A stretch of DNA of 64,000 bases from DAIOEK01 sp963828285 (GTDB taxonomy: Bacteria; Chloroflexota; Anaerolineae; Anaerolineales; Anaerolineaceae): NCBI GenBank assembly GCA_963828285.1, contig CAWHEB010000002.1:1488001-1552000 (forward strand), given 5' to 3'. Made by a program: the position numbers and the translations under genes. Shown one piece after another: positions 16,528 through 25,203 of this stretch (position 1 is the stretch's first letter; every line of letters starts with the position of its first letter). Below the pieces are notes generated by a model, which saw nothing but the letters and a program-made list of their open reading frames with translations, was not told where the DNA came from and did not search any database.

Positions 16528-17121
16528 ATGGAACCTAATCAAACTGATATCATTCGTTGTGGATGGTCTGGTAGTAATGATATGAATCACTATCATGACA
16601 CAGAGTGGGGAGTGCCCCTGTATGACGAAACCAAGTTGTTCGAGTTCTTTGCCCTGGATATGATGCAGGCTGGTTTGAGTTGGGCAATCATTCTCCGCAA
16701 ACGGGAAAGCTTTCTGAAAGCTTTCGATGGTTTTAATATACCGGTCGTGGCCAATTATGGAGACACCAAGATTGAATCACTCCTTCAAGATACCGGAATA
16801 GTCCGAAATAAGGCGAAGATCAACGCCATTGTCCATAATGCCAGGTTGCTGACAGATTTAAAACAGTCCCATGACGGATTTTCAACCTATTTATGGAGCT
16901 TCGTAAACCACAAACCAGTCGTCAATCAATGGAAAACCTTATCTGAGATTCCGGCGAAAACCGAATTATCTGACCGGATCAGTAAAGACATGATCCAGAG
17001 GGGGTATAAATTTTGTGGCAGCACCATTATCTACGCGTTCATTCAGTCTGCCGGCTTGGTCAATGATCACCTGACCTCTTGTTTTCGCCATACACAGGTT
17101 GGTAAGGAAGCACGGAAGTGA
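16528..17121 (+). CDS. tag: DNA-3-methyladenine glycosylase I
   Basis: Base-excision repair enzyme that removes 3-methyladenine from alkylated DNA. The family hallmarks are visible: RCGWSG with the first Zn ligand Cys, YHDTEWGVP, FFALDMMQAGLSWAIIL, and the C-terminal NDHLTSCFRH supplying His and Cys ligands. At 197 residues the length is typical of Tag. The ATG has no Shine-Dalgarno but a -10 hexamer 6 nt upstream. The stop codon overlaps the GTG start of the next gene in GTGA, so the two are co-expressed. Confidence 0.93.
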   Translation: MEPNQTDIIRCGWSGSNDMNHYHDTEWGVPLYDETKLFEFFALDMMQAGLSWAIILRKRESFLKAFDGFNIPVVANYGDTKIESLLQDTGIVRNKAKINAIVHNARLLTDLKQSHDGFSTYLWSFVNHKPVVNQWKTLSEIPAKTELSDRISKDMIQRGYKFCGSTIIYAFIQSAGLVNDHLTSCFRHTQVGKEARK

Positions 17122-17927
17122 ATCTTCGTTGGTTGGGGACAGCAGGGTTTGAAATCACTACAGCATATGGAACAATTTTGATCGATCCATACTTTACCCG
17201 TTTACCCCTCACCAGATTATTCTTTGGACGGGCCAGGTCGACATATGACCCTAACCAGAAATTACATGCAAAAGCGGATGGGATACTGATCACACACTCC
17301 CATGTGGATCACCTGCTGGATACCCCCGTAATTGCTAAACAGGACGGCTGCCCGGTGTATGGATCGACAAATACCTGTAGGATCTTATCCAGCCTGGAGA
17401 TACCCGCATCGCAGATCCGGGAAGTCAGGATTGGCGAGCCATTTACCGCAGTTGGGGCAATAGTTACAGCTTTCCACGGAACCCATATCACCATTCCGGC
17501 ATATGGTCCACGAATTCTGCCGCCGCGCAGTCATCCACCGCTACGTGCCAGGGATTATGTCATGGATGTCGTCCAAAGCCTACATATTCAATGCGATGAT
17601 TTTTCTATGTTGACCGAACCGGGCGCTCCGCTCAAAATCGATTTGCCAGTGGATATCCTTTTGCTTTCCCCGTTACATCCACGTAGACAGCTACGGAAAA
17701 TCCTGCTTTCGATCAAACCGCGAATGATCATCGCATCACACTACGATGAGTTCTGGCAGCCATTAACCTCGGGTCCAAAAGCCATGCCGATGGCTCGTCT
17801 GGGCTGGCCGCCAATCCGCAGGGTTAACCTAAAGGAATTTTCAGAGATCATCCATACAGTACTGCCGGGGATCCCTGTGATCTTTCCGAAGGTATTTCAA
17901 CCGATCCAACCGAAAGATTACCTGTAA
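17118..17927 (+). CDS. MBL-fold metal-dependent hydrolase
   Basis: A 269-residue metallo-beta-lactamase-fold protein of the UlaG/YtnP-like kind. The signature THSHVDHLLD (residues about 58-67) provides the HxHxDH metal ligands; the opening LRWLGTAGFEI and IDPYFTR are typical of the group, and a late ASHYDEFW supplies a further His. The substrate is not deducible. The GTG start is inside the tag stop (4-bp overlap), indicating coupling with the glycosylase gene. Confidence 0.85.
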   Translation: MNLRWLGTAGFEITTAYGTILIDPYFTRLPLTRLFFGRARSTYDPNQKLHAKADGILITHSHVDHLLDTPVIAKQDGCPVYGSTNTCRILSSLEIPASQIREVRIGEPFTAVGAIVTAFHGTHITIPAYGPRILPPRSHPPLRARDYVMDVVQSLHIQCDDFSMLTEPGAPLKIDLPVDILLLSPLHPRRQLRKILLSIKPRMIIASHYDEFWQPLTSGPKAMPMARLGWPPIRRVNLKEFSEIIHTVLPGIPVIFPKVFQPIQPKDYL

Positions 17928-17957
17928 TTAGAGTTTATAAAACGGAAAAATACCGGT

Positions 17958-18896
17958 TCAGTTTGGTCGTGAAACAGCGTAAATCTTCTTCAGCATTTCA
18001 TTATCTTCTTTGATCAATCCGGCTTTTGGTAACCGTTTTAATAATTCCAACCAGATCGGCTCCTTGCTAAAAACTTCCCTGAAGATGGGCAAAGCTTCAT
18101 CAAGTTTACCGGTATCCGCCAGGGTAACCGCATTCCAAAATGGAATCTCAACAATTTGGGGAGCAAACTCGACCGCTTTTTGATAAGCTTTCATGGCTGC
18201 CGGGGTATCACCGACTGCCAACGCATCATCTCCGGTGGACATGTGGTGATAACCACGCTGAATTTGAACCAGGCGGCGTAATTCTCCCAATGGATCCGGA
18301 TGATCTTCCACATTCAGGGCCATCAAGATGCCGCCCCAGCTTTTGGTTGTCTGTCCGGATTCTACGATCTTGATGGCTGCGCTCTGCTGTCCACGTATAT
18401 CGCCACCGGATGACTGGGCTGCTTCAAGCGCCAGCAATAAGCGGTCAGCAAGATCAAGCGACTCATTAAAGAGGGAATTCTGATAAGCTGTTGCCATCGC
18501 TGCAGGAACCTTGTCGTACAGCATCATATTCGCCTGTACAGAGAATCCATTTCCGACGATATGTCCGGCGAAATCAATGCAGCGACTTCCGGTGTGTGCA
18601 GCTACATTTCCACCAGCATCCACGATCGCAACCTGTCTGACTTCACGCTGTTCATCCGCAATAAGAAGAGCATCCAGGGTTTGTTTGGCTGTTTTTCCGC
18701 CGCGCAACAACTCCAAACCCAAAGGACCATAGCTGACCTCTGTCAATGATTGGGTGGCGATAGCTCCAATCCCAGCTTGTACCCACGGCACAACCGACCC
18801 AACGGAGAACCAATGCGATTGGACCGCAGTTCCCATCTGACCGGTTTTAGGATCTCTGGCAACAATTGAATAGGTATGGGCGAAAGGGATCTTCAT
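17958..18896 (-). CDS. DUF1028 (Ntn-hydrolase-like) protein
   Basis: Residues about 7-205 match DUF1028: FAHTYSIVARDP, TAVQSHWFSVGSVVPW, AGIGAIATQSLTEV and YGPLGLELL. The family adopts an N-terminal-nucleophile hydrolase-like fold and its role is unproven. The C-terminal ~100 residues resemble one or two TPR hairpins (GDTPAAMKAYQKAVEFAP, DEALPIFREVF), giving 312 residues. No secretion signal is visible. AGGA precedes the ATG by 8 bases. It is convergent with the MBL gene and divergent from fdhD. Confidence 0.82.
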   Translation of the reverse strand: MKIPFAHTYSIVARDPKTGQMGTAVQSHWFSVGSVVPWVQAGIGAIATQSLTEVSYGPLGLELLRGGKTAKQTLDALLIADEQREVRQVAIVDAGGNVAAHTGSRCIDFAGHIVGNGFSVQANMMLYDKVPAAMATAYQNSLFNESLDLADRLLLALEAAQSSGGDIRGQQSAAIKIVESGQTTKSWGGILMALNVEDHPDPLGELRRLVQIQRGYHHMSTGDDALAVGDTPAAMKAYQKAVEFAPQIVEIPFWNAVTLADTGKLDEALPIFREVFSKEPIWLELLKRLPKAGLIKEDNEMLKKIYAVSRPN

Positions 18897-19033
18897 TTTT
18901 CTTTTCCTAGTTTTATTTCATTATAAGTTATCTTGATTCCACGGGTTGTTCATCCCATAATTACATAGACAGAATAGCATATTTTTCAGAATATTCCTTC
19001 AAAACTCAACTGACTTCAAGGCTGCATTGATTT

Positions 19034-19804
19034 ATGGAAAAAACTCTCACCACACATCACATCCAACACATTCGACAGGGGAGGTCCGATGATGTAGATT
19101 CCCCCGTGATCACAGAAACACGTTTGACACTTTCAATCAACGGCAAAGAATGGGTAGATTTTCTCTGTTCGCCAGTAGATCAATTTGATCTGTGCAGTGG
19201 ATTTTTATTCACCAACGGTGTGATACAGAACATCAATGAGATCACCAGTCTTGATCTGGTTCATTGTGACACCCTGGCAGATATCTGGTTGAGTCACCCG
19301 GCTGATCCACCTGAAAAGTGGCAACGCAACAGTGGTTGTTCCGGTGGAGTTTCCAATCCGGCTGTCAAACTTTATCCGCTGACTGAACCGGAGAAATTTT
19401 CGATATCTCAAGATGCCATTACTGAATTATTGCGAACCTTTTATTCAAAGCAAACCCTCTACCGAGAATCGGGAGGTGTACACAGTTCCGCTTTGTGTGA
19501 TTGCACAAAGATCCTAATGCTTGCCGAAGATATCGGCAGACACAACACCCTTGATAAACTCGCCGGTCATTTGCTTAGGGAACCGGCGCAGACTGATGAA
19601 CGGATCATTATTACCACCGGCAGAATCAGCCTGGAAATGATGCAAAAAGCAGCGCAGATGCGGGCGGGTTGGGTCATCTCGCGAACTTCGCCAACCTCGG
19701 CGTCAATCGATCTGGCTGAAGATTTGGGTATGGGTGTGATCGGTTATGCACGCACAGACGAATGTACCATCTATTGTGGAGCTGACAGGTTTTTTCGGAA
19801 TTAA
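19034..19804 (+). CDS. fdhD: Formate dehydrogenase accessory sulfurtransferase FdhD
   Basis: FdhD passes sulfur to the molybdenum/tungsten cofactor of formate dehydrogenase. Conserved segments are visible: FLFTNGVI, SGGVHSSALCD, EDIGRHNTLDKLAGHLL and GRISLEMMQKA. The active-site loop reads NSGCSGGVS with one Cys, where E. coli has CxxC; single-Cys forms occur, so activity is plausible. The protein has 256 residues. It is convergent with mobA (8-bp gap) and close to the structural formate dehydrogenase genes it would serve. Confidence 0.92.
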   Translation: MEKTLTTHHIQHIRQGRSDDVDSPVITETRLTLSINGKEWVDFLCSPVDQFDLCSGFLFTNGVIQNINEITSLDLVHCDTLADIWLSHPADPPEKWQRNSGCSGGVSNPAVKLYPLTEPEKFSISQDAITELLRTFYSKQTLYRESGGVHSSALCDCTKILMLAEDIGRHNTLDKLAGHLLREPAQTDERIIITTGRISLEMMQKAAQMRAGWVISRTSPTSASIDLAEDLGMGVIGYARTDECTIYCGADRFFRN

Positions 19805-19811
19805 TGATTAT

Positions 19812-20411
19812 TCATAGTTCCTGAACAAATCTTTCAGCTTTTAATAGATCCTCAGGTGTGTTGATATTCCAAAAGCAACGACCATCCGGGTCATAATGAT
19901 CCAGCGTACTTTGCGGAATCCGTTCCACATTGACTTTGTCATGCCATGAGATCATGCGTTGCTCTCCATTTTCCAGTGACTTGCGGACTACTGGCAGACA
20001 GGTCTCACAGCGGTAAATGGCGTGCATTGGTTCGGGTCCGGTTTTCGGCCATGGAATGGCCACATCGATCCCTTTTTCTTCCATTTGTGACGAAAGGAAT
20101 TTGAATAGACCATAGGACAGGAATGGCATATCACAGGCAGCATTGATCACATATCTTCCCCTAGCGAAATACAAAGCCGCATATAGCCCGCCCAATGCTC
20201 CAAGTCCAGGCATTGGATCGGAGTAAATAGGCAAACCGAGGAACTGATAATCTCGATCTGATGGAGCGATCACAAAACGCTCATCACTAAGTGCCTTCAA
20301 GCATAGTGATACGTGTTCAATGAGTGGTATTTCTGATAGGAGGATTAAAGCTTTATCTCTTCCCATCCGGCTGGATAAACCTCCAGCTTGAATTGCTGCA
20401 GAAATGAGCAT
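19812..20411 (-). CDS. mobA: Molybdenum cofactor guanylyltransferase
   Basis: MobA attaches GMP to molybdopterin to make the bis-MGD form used by formate dehydrogenase. The nucleotidyltransferase signature AAIQAGGLSSRMGRDKALI (residues about 4-22), DPMPGLGALGGLYAAL and NAACDMPFL are clear. ATG 20411 is preferred over one at 20492: the extra 27 residues do not fit the family, and a complete promoter ends 6 bp upstream of 20411. It is divergent from the formate dehydrogenase operon. Confidence 0.88.
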   Translation of the reverse strand: MLISAAIQAGGLSSRMGRDKALILLSEIPLIEHVSLCLKALSDERFVIAPSDRDYQFLGLPIYSDPMPGLGALGGLYAALYFARGRYVINAACDMPFLSYGLFKFLSSQMEEKGIDVAIPWPKTGPEPMHAIYRCETCLPVVRKSLENGEQRMISWHDKVNVERIPQSTLDHYDPDGRCFWNINTPEDLLKAERFVQEL

Positions 20412-20417
20412 ATTATC

Positions 20418-20446
20418 TTTATATAGTATTGCGTGAATGAGGTCAA
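20418..20446 (-). promoter_or_regulatory. Promoter for leaderless mobA mRNA
   Basis: On the minus strand, TTGACC, a 17-bp spacer and TATAAA are followed by GATAAT and then the ATG at 20411, so transcription should start at the start codon. Confidence 0.6.
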
Positions 20447-20531
20447 CTTCTTGTCTATTTTTCGAACGTTTTAACCTAGAGACTCTATACATTAGACCTT
20501 TGATTGTTATCGACGTCTTAATTGGTAATTA

Positions 20532-20545
20532 TGATATTTATATCA
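20532..20545. promoter_or_regulatory. Palindrome upstream of the formate dehydrogenase operon
   Basis: TGATAT-TT-ATATCA is a perfect 14-bp inverted repeat in the intergenic region between divergent mobA and the formate dehydrogenase operon. It resembles a Crp/Fnr-type site in its half-sites but is 2 bp too long for the FNR consensus. Confidence 0.4.
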
Positions 20546-20593
20546 AATCTAGCATAATTACTGTCCCAAAAATATTAATCAACTGGAGAGCAT

Positions 20594-22309
20594 ATGTCAG
20601 AGATTGATTTAAATCTCCTTGAACCTACATTGGAAAAGTGGACGGGTAGAGGGCGAACAGGGTTACTACCTTGTTTACACGACACTCAAGAATTGTACGG
20701 TTATATTCCCGAGTCGGCAGCCAGTGTAATTGGTATCACTCTGGGAGTTCCATTGGCTGATATTTATGGTGTCGTTACCTTTTATTCACATTTCTATGCC
20801 AAACCGGTAAACAAAACTGTAATCCATGTATGCAACGACCCGGCATGTGCAATGGCAGGGGCGGATGGATATTTTAAGAGAATGCGCGAGTCCACTGAAG
20901 TAATAGCAGACGGGGTCGTCATAGAACGGGCTCCCTGTTTGGGATTATGCGATATGGCACCTTCTTTCATGGTGCAGGCGGACGAATCACAAAAGCTGAA
21001 GATGCGCAGTTGGCGTTCGATGGTAAGTAATACCAGCCGAAAACACCTCACTACAGTAGGTGGAGATGAACGCCAATTAACGAAAAACTGTGGAAGGGGA
21101 AAGACTACCTGGCTGGAGGAATATCGAGCAGTCAAAGGTTATGAAGGATACGCGAAAGCATTGTCGATGACTCCCACGGATGTCATCAACGTGGTGAAAG
21201 GTTCCGGTTTGGTTGGCAGAGGCGGTGCGGCATTCCCAACCGGTGTCAAATGGGAAGGTGCTGCAAAAGCAGAAGGCGATGCCCGTTATGTTGTTTGTAA
21301 TGCAGATGAGGCAGAACCAGGTGCGTTCAAGGATCGGGTCATTCTTGAGGACGATCCCCACCGGATCATCGAGGGATTATTGATCGCTGCCTATGCCATT
21401 GGAGCAAGCCGGGGCTTCATCTACATCCGCGGAGAATACACCGAACCATACGAAATCATGCAAAAAGCATTGGCAGAAGTTATTGATGCCGGGCTCATGC
21501 ATAAGTTATCCGATGGGCAACATCAAGATTTTGAAATCGAAATCCGACGCGGCGCAGGTGCATATATTTGTGGAGAAGAAACCGCATTGTTTGAGTCGAT
21601 TGAGGGTAAACGAGGATTTCCGCGGTTGAAACCTCCATTCCCAGTTACATACGGGTTATTTGGCATGCCTACAGTGATCAATAACGTGGAAACACTTTCC
21701 AATATACCAACAATATTAAAAATGGGTGCTGAAGGATACCGGCAATTGGGAACAGAAAAATCTCCCGGGACGAAGTTATTCTGTCTATCCGGGGATGTAG
21801 TTCGTCCAGGCCTTTATGAGGTCCCCTTTGGGGTGACATTCAGACATGTCCTTGAGGATCTAGGTGGGGGAATCCGCGGAGGAAAGAAAATGCAAGCAGC
21901 CCTATTCGGTGGTGCTGCAGGAGCTTTTGCGACCGAAAAAGATCTGGATACACGGTTGACATTTGAGGATCTACGCACGGCAGGAATTCCACTTGGGGCA
22001 GGGGTGATCACGGTATTTGATGAAAACAGGGATATGCGCCAGGTTATTCTGCGGTTGGCGAATTTCTTTGCGGAAGAATCATGTGGCAAGTGTTATCCCT
22101 GTCAACTAGGTACGAAACGGCAGGTTGAGATCGTTCAACGTGTTGCTGATGGAAAGGCATTGCCACAGGATGAGAATCGCTTGATGGAGATTGGCCAGAC
22201 GATGACAGACGCAAGTCTGTGCGGTCTAGGCCAGTCAGCCGCGATGGCAGTGTTGAGTGCGATGAAACTCTGGCCGCAATATTTCCTCCCAGTTGGAAAG
22301 GAGGCCTAA
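20594..22309 (+). CDS. Formate dehydrogenase NADH-module subunit, NuoE-NuoF fusion
   Basis: A 571-residue fusion. Residues 1 to about 130 are a NuoE-like thioredoxin-fold 2Fe-2S domain with Cys in CNDPACAMAG and APCLGLCD. The rest is NuoF-like: FMN/NAD-binding GRGGAAFPTGVKW and CNADEAEPGAFKDR, GAGAYICGEETAL, and the 4Fe-4S site ESCGKCYPCQLG plus a late SLCGLG. This diaphorase module passes electrons between NAD and the iron-sulfur chain. It starts 10 bp after GGAG. The next two genes encode the ferredoxin-type and catalytic subunits, so this is a soluble NAD-linked (possibly bifurcating) formate dehydrogenase rather than complex I; the other complex I subunits are absent. Confidence 0.9.
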   Translation: MSEIDLNLLEPTLEKWTGRGRTGLLPCLHDTQELYGYIPESAASVIGITLGVPLADIYGVVTFYSHFYAKPVNKTVIHVCNDPACAMAGADGYFKRMRESTEVIADGVVIERAPCLGLCDMAPSFMVQADESQKLKMRSWRSMVSNTSRKHLTTVGGDERQLTKNCGRGKTTWLEEYRAVKGYEGYAKALSMTPTDVINVVKGSGLVGRGGAAFPTGVKWEGAAKAEGDARYVVCNADEAEPGAFKDRVILEDDPHRIIEGLLIAAYAIGASRGFIYIRGEYTEPYEIMQKALAEVIDAGLMHKLSDGQHQDFEIEIRRGAGAYICGEETALFESIEGKRGFPRLKPPFPVTYGLFGMPTVINNVETLSNIPTILKMGAEGYRQLGTEKSPGTKLFCLSGDVVRPGLYEVPFGVTFRHVLEDLGGGIRGGKKMQAALFGGAAGAFATEKDLDTRLTFEDLRTAGIPLGAGVITVFDENRDMRQVILRLANFFAEESCGKCYPCQLGTKRQVEIVQRVADGKALPQDENRLMEIGQTMTDASLCGLGQSAAMAVLSAMKLWPQYFLPVGKEA

Positions 22310-22311
22310 CC

Positions 22312-22959
22312 ATGAATGACCAGATCAAATTGACCATTGATGGGATAGAAGTCGCTGTACCTGCCGATAGCACAATCTTGCAAGCTGCCACAGGGATGGG
22401 AATTGAGATCCCAACAATCTGTTACCATGAACATACAACTTCAAATGCCCTTTGTAGGATCTGTGTGGTAGAGGTCGAAGGCTCCAGAGTTTTAGTGCCT
22501 TCCTGTACTGGGAAAGTATCTGAAGGAATGAAAGTTCAAACTTCTTCCGCACGGGTGCAGCAATCCCGAAAGACCATTCTGGAGATGATGGCTTCAACGA
22601 TTGATCTTAGCGAATCACCAGAGATTCTGGAGATGTTCCCCAAGTATCATGCGGATGAGAATCGATTCCCTGATGCAGAGAAACGCGAAACTGAAATTCT
22701 GGATGACAATCCGATGTACATCCGGGATTATTCCAAATGTATTTTATGCTGGCGTTGTGTTCAGGTCTGCGCAGAAGATGCGCAATACACCTTTGCGATT
22801 AATTTTACCGGACGCGGTTATGAGACATCCATTGGAACCTATTTTGACAAAGGTATGACGGAGACAACCTGCGTTTTTTGCGGACAGTGTGTAGGTGTCT
22901 GCCCAACAAATGCTTTAAAACCGCGACGTCAATGGTTGTTGGAAAACGATCAACTTTGA
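22312..22959 (+). CDS. Formate dehydrogenase iron-sulfur subunit (HoxU/NuoG N-terminal-like)
   Basis: A 215-residue electron-transfer protein. It has a 2Fe-2S ferredoxin domain (CYHEHTTSNALCRIC and a later Cys in PSC, residues about 38-65), a spacer, then two 4Fe-4S motifs: CILCWRCVQVC (about 144-154) and CVFCGQCVGVC (about 187-197). It resembles the N-terminal part normally fused to the formate dehydrogenase alpha subunit, here as a separate polypeptide. ATG 22312 has AAGGAGG upstream; a longer in-frame start would run inside the previous gene. The preceding stop is immediately before. Confidence 0.88.
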   Translation: MNDQIKLTIDGIEVAVPADSTILQAATGMGIEIPTICYHEHTTSNALCRICVVEVEGSRVLVPSCTGKVSEGMKVQTSSARVQQSRKTILEMMASTIDLSESPEILEMFPKYHADENRFPDAEKRETEILDDNPMYIRDYSKCILCWRCVQVCAEDAQYTFAINFTGRGYETSIGTYFDKGMTETTCVFCGQCVGVCPTNALKPRRQWLLENDQL

Positions 22960-22987
22960 AATACCCAGTCTCAAGAAGGAGACTTTT

Positions 22988-25147
22988 ATGCAATCAGACC
23001 GAGTAGTAAGCACCGTGTGTCCATTTTGCGGGGTTGGATGCAATATGGAATTACATATCAAAGAAGACAAGATCTATCGGGTAACTGCGCCTTTTGATTC
23101 ACCGACCAATCATGGCAATCTGTGTGTCAAAGGCCGATTTGGTTATGATTTCATCTACAATCCACGCAGAATCACCACTCCTCTACTTCGGAAGAATCCC
23201 CAGAGCGCGGGGAATCGGCATTCATCCAAGGATCTGGCGGACTGGCGCGAGGTAAGCTGGGATGAAGCGCTGGATTTCACTGCAGACCGTATGGCTGAGC
23301 TCTATCAAAGAAATGGATCAAATGCGATGGGGGTTTTCAGTTGTGCAAAAGCAACCAATGAAGAGAACTACCTGCTTCAGAAAATGTTCCGCGCTATCTT
23401 ACGGACCAACCATATCGACCATTGTACGCGGTTGTGCCATGCTGGCAGCGTGGTGGCATTGCAGATGGCGGTAGGGTCCAGTGCGATGAGCAATACTGCA
23501 GCGGAAGTAATGCTGAATGACGTTTTCATCATCACCGGATCGAATACTTCAGAGACTCACCCGATCATTTCCATTCAAATGAAAGCCGCTATTGAGAAGA
23601 ACGGTGCCAGGTTGATCGTTGTTGATCCGCGACGGATAGAGATGGTCAATTTCTCGACATTGTGGTTACAACAAACACCAGGAACGGATGTACCGGTATT
23701 CTCAGCCATGGCACATGTGATCCTGAAGGAAAAGCTTTTCAATCAGAACTTTATAGATACCAGAACCGAAAACTTCACTGAGTTTGCTGCATCGATGGAG
23801 AAATTCACTCCGGAATACGCAGAGACCATCTCGGGTGTGCCGAGGGAGAAGATCATCGAGGCTGCGCGGATGTACGGCACGGCGAAGAATGCTGCCATCT
23901 ACTGGGCGTTAGGAATCCCCGAGCATACTCATGGGACAGAGAATGCGCTCTCATTGATCAATTTGGGCTTGCTCACCGGGCAGATCGGAAGACCTGGAAC
24001 CGGATTGAATCCGCTGCGCGGACAGAATAATGTGCAAGGAGCATCTGACTCAGGCGCGATGCCCTGGCATTATCCGGGATATCAGGAAGTGGATAATGAA
24101 ACCAATGCCCAAAAATTTGAAAAAGGATGGCACATCGAACCAGGTGGATTGAATCGTAAACGAGGACTGACAAACACCGAAATTGTTGATTCAATCGGTC
24201 CAAATGGATTGAAATCACTATTCATCATGGGCGAAAACCCGGTGATGAGTGAGCCGAACAGCAATCACGTCCGCGAAAAGATGGAAGGTCTCGAATTCTT
24301 CGCAGCTCAGGATCTTTTCATCAATGAAAGCCACGCGTATGCTGACGTTTTTCTTCCGGCTGCAACATGGGCAGAGAAGGATGGTACTTTCACCAATACC
24401 GACCGCCGGGTGCAGCGAATCCGCCAAGCCTTACCAAAGGTAGGAAATACCCGACCTGATTGGGAGATCATCTGTGATCTAGCTTTGAGGCTCGAGAAAC
24501 GATTGGGAGTTAAAGAGAGCAGTGGATGGGTATATAGTCATCCTTCAGAAGTGATCGAAGAGATGGGAAGGTTAGTCCCTGAATACGCTGGTATCAAATA
24601 TTCAAGGTTGGATGGCTGGGGTCTGCATGTTCCGGTTTGGGATGATAATCACCCAGGCACTCCGGTATTGTTCACTGAAAACTTCCCAAGGGGAAGGGGA
24701 AAATTCCATCCGCTAGAGTACGTCGAATCTGCTGAAATGCCAGACCAGGCGTTCCCTTTCATATTGACTACTGGCCGTGTTCTGGAACATTGGCATGGCG
24801 GGACTTTGACCCGAGCGTCAAAACTGGACGAACTGTATCCACAAGCGCTGATGGAGATCCATCCAGAGGATGCCCGGATTTTAGGAATCGAGGATGGCGA
24901 ACCGGTAAAAGTCAGCTCACGGAGAGGAAGTATTGGAATAAGAGCGCAAATTGTAGAAAAAACCAGACCTGGTGTGGTCTTTATCCCATTTTTCTTCGCC
25001 GAAGCATCAGCAAATATCCTCACGAACAACGTGATCGATCCACGTGCAAAAATTCCTGAATACAAAATCTGTGCAGTCAAGATCGAGAAAGCAACTCCCG
25101 AAGAGGAATTCAACCTTCCAGGGTATTTACAACGAGGACGTTACTAA
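22988..25147 (+). CDS. Formate dehydrogenase catalytic (molybdopterin) subunit
   Basis: A 719-residue molybdopterin oxidoreductase. The N-terminal 4Fe-4S motif is CPFCGVGC plus NLCVKGRFG. The active-site segment DHCTRLCHAGSV carries Cys where FdhF-type enzymes may have Sec, followed by the catalytic His and typical spacing. GQNNVQGASDSG and the molydop_binding domain (LTTGRVLEHWHGGTLTR) follow. It oxidises formate (or reduces CO2) using bis-MGD-bound Mo or W. AAGGAG precedes the ATG. Together with the two genes upstream it forms a FdhA-Fd-NuoEF complex, with fdhD and mobA adjacent. Confidence 0.92.
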   Translation: MQSDRVVSTVCPFCGVGCNMELHIKEDKIYRVTAPFDSPTNHGNLCVKGRFGYDFIYNPRRITTPLLRKNPQSAGNRHSSKDLADWREVSWDEALDFTADRMAELYQRNGSNAMGVFSCAKATNEENYLLQKMFRAILRTNHIDHCTRLCHAGSVVALQMAVGSSAMSNTAAEVMLNDVFIITGSNTSETHPIISIQMKAAIEKNGARLIVVDPRRIEMVNFSTLWLQQTPGTDVPVFSAMAHVILKEKLFNQNFIDTRTENFTEFAASMEKFTPEYAETISGVPREKIIEAARMYGTAKNAAIYWALGIPEHTHGTENALSLINLGLLTGQIGRPGTGLNPLRGQNNVQGASDSGAMPWHYPGYQEVDNETNAQKFEKGWHIEPGGLNRKRGLTNTEIVDSIGPNGLKSLFIMGENPVMSEPNSNHVREKMEGLEFFAAQDLFINESHAYADVFLPAATWAEKDGTFTNTDRRVQRIRQALPKVGNTRPDWEIICDLALRLEKRLGVKESSGWVYSHPSEVIEEMGRLVPEYAGIKYSRLDGWGLHVPVWDDNHPGTPVLFTENFPRGRGKFHPLEYVESAEMPDQAFPFILTTGRVLEHWHGGTLTRASKLDELYPQALMEIHPEDARILGIEDGEPVKVSSRRGSIGIRAQIVEKTRPGVVFIPFFFAEASANILTNNVIDPRAKIPEYKICAVKIEKATPEEEFNLPGYLQRGRY

Positions 25148-25203
25148 TTATTTTGCAGACAGTGCTAATATAATCTATCAAGATATCTAATCATCGTTGG
25201 AGT

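Noticed and set aside
20532..20545. FNR site before the formate dehydrogenase operon
   Set aside because: The half-sites are spaced 6 rather than 4 bases, so only a generic palindrome can be claimed.
22219..22311. Upstream start for the formate dehydrogenase Fe-S subunit
   Set aside because: It lies inside the preceding gene; AAGGAGG and the family start both point to 22312.
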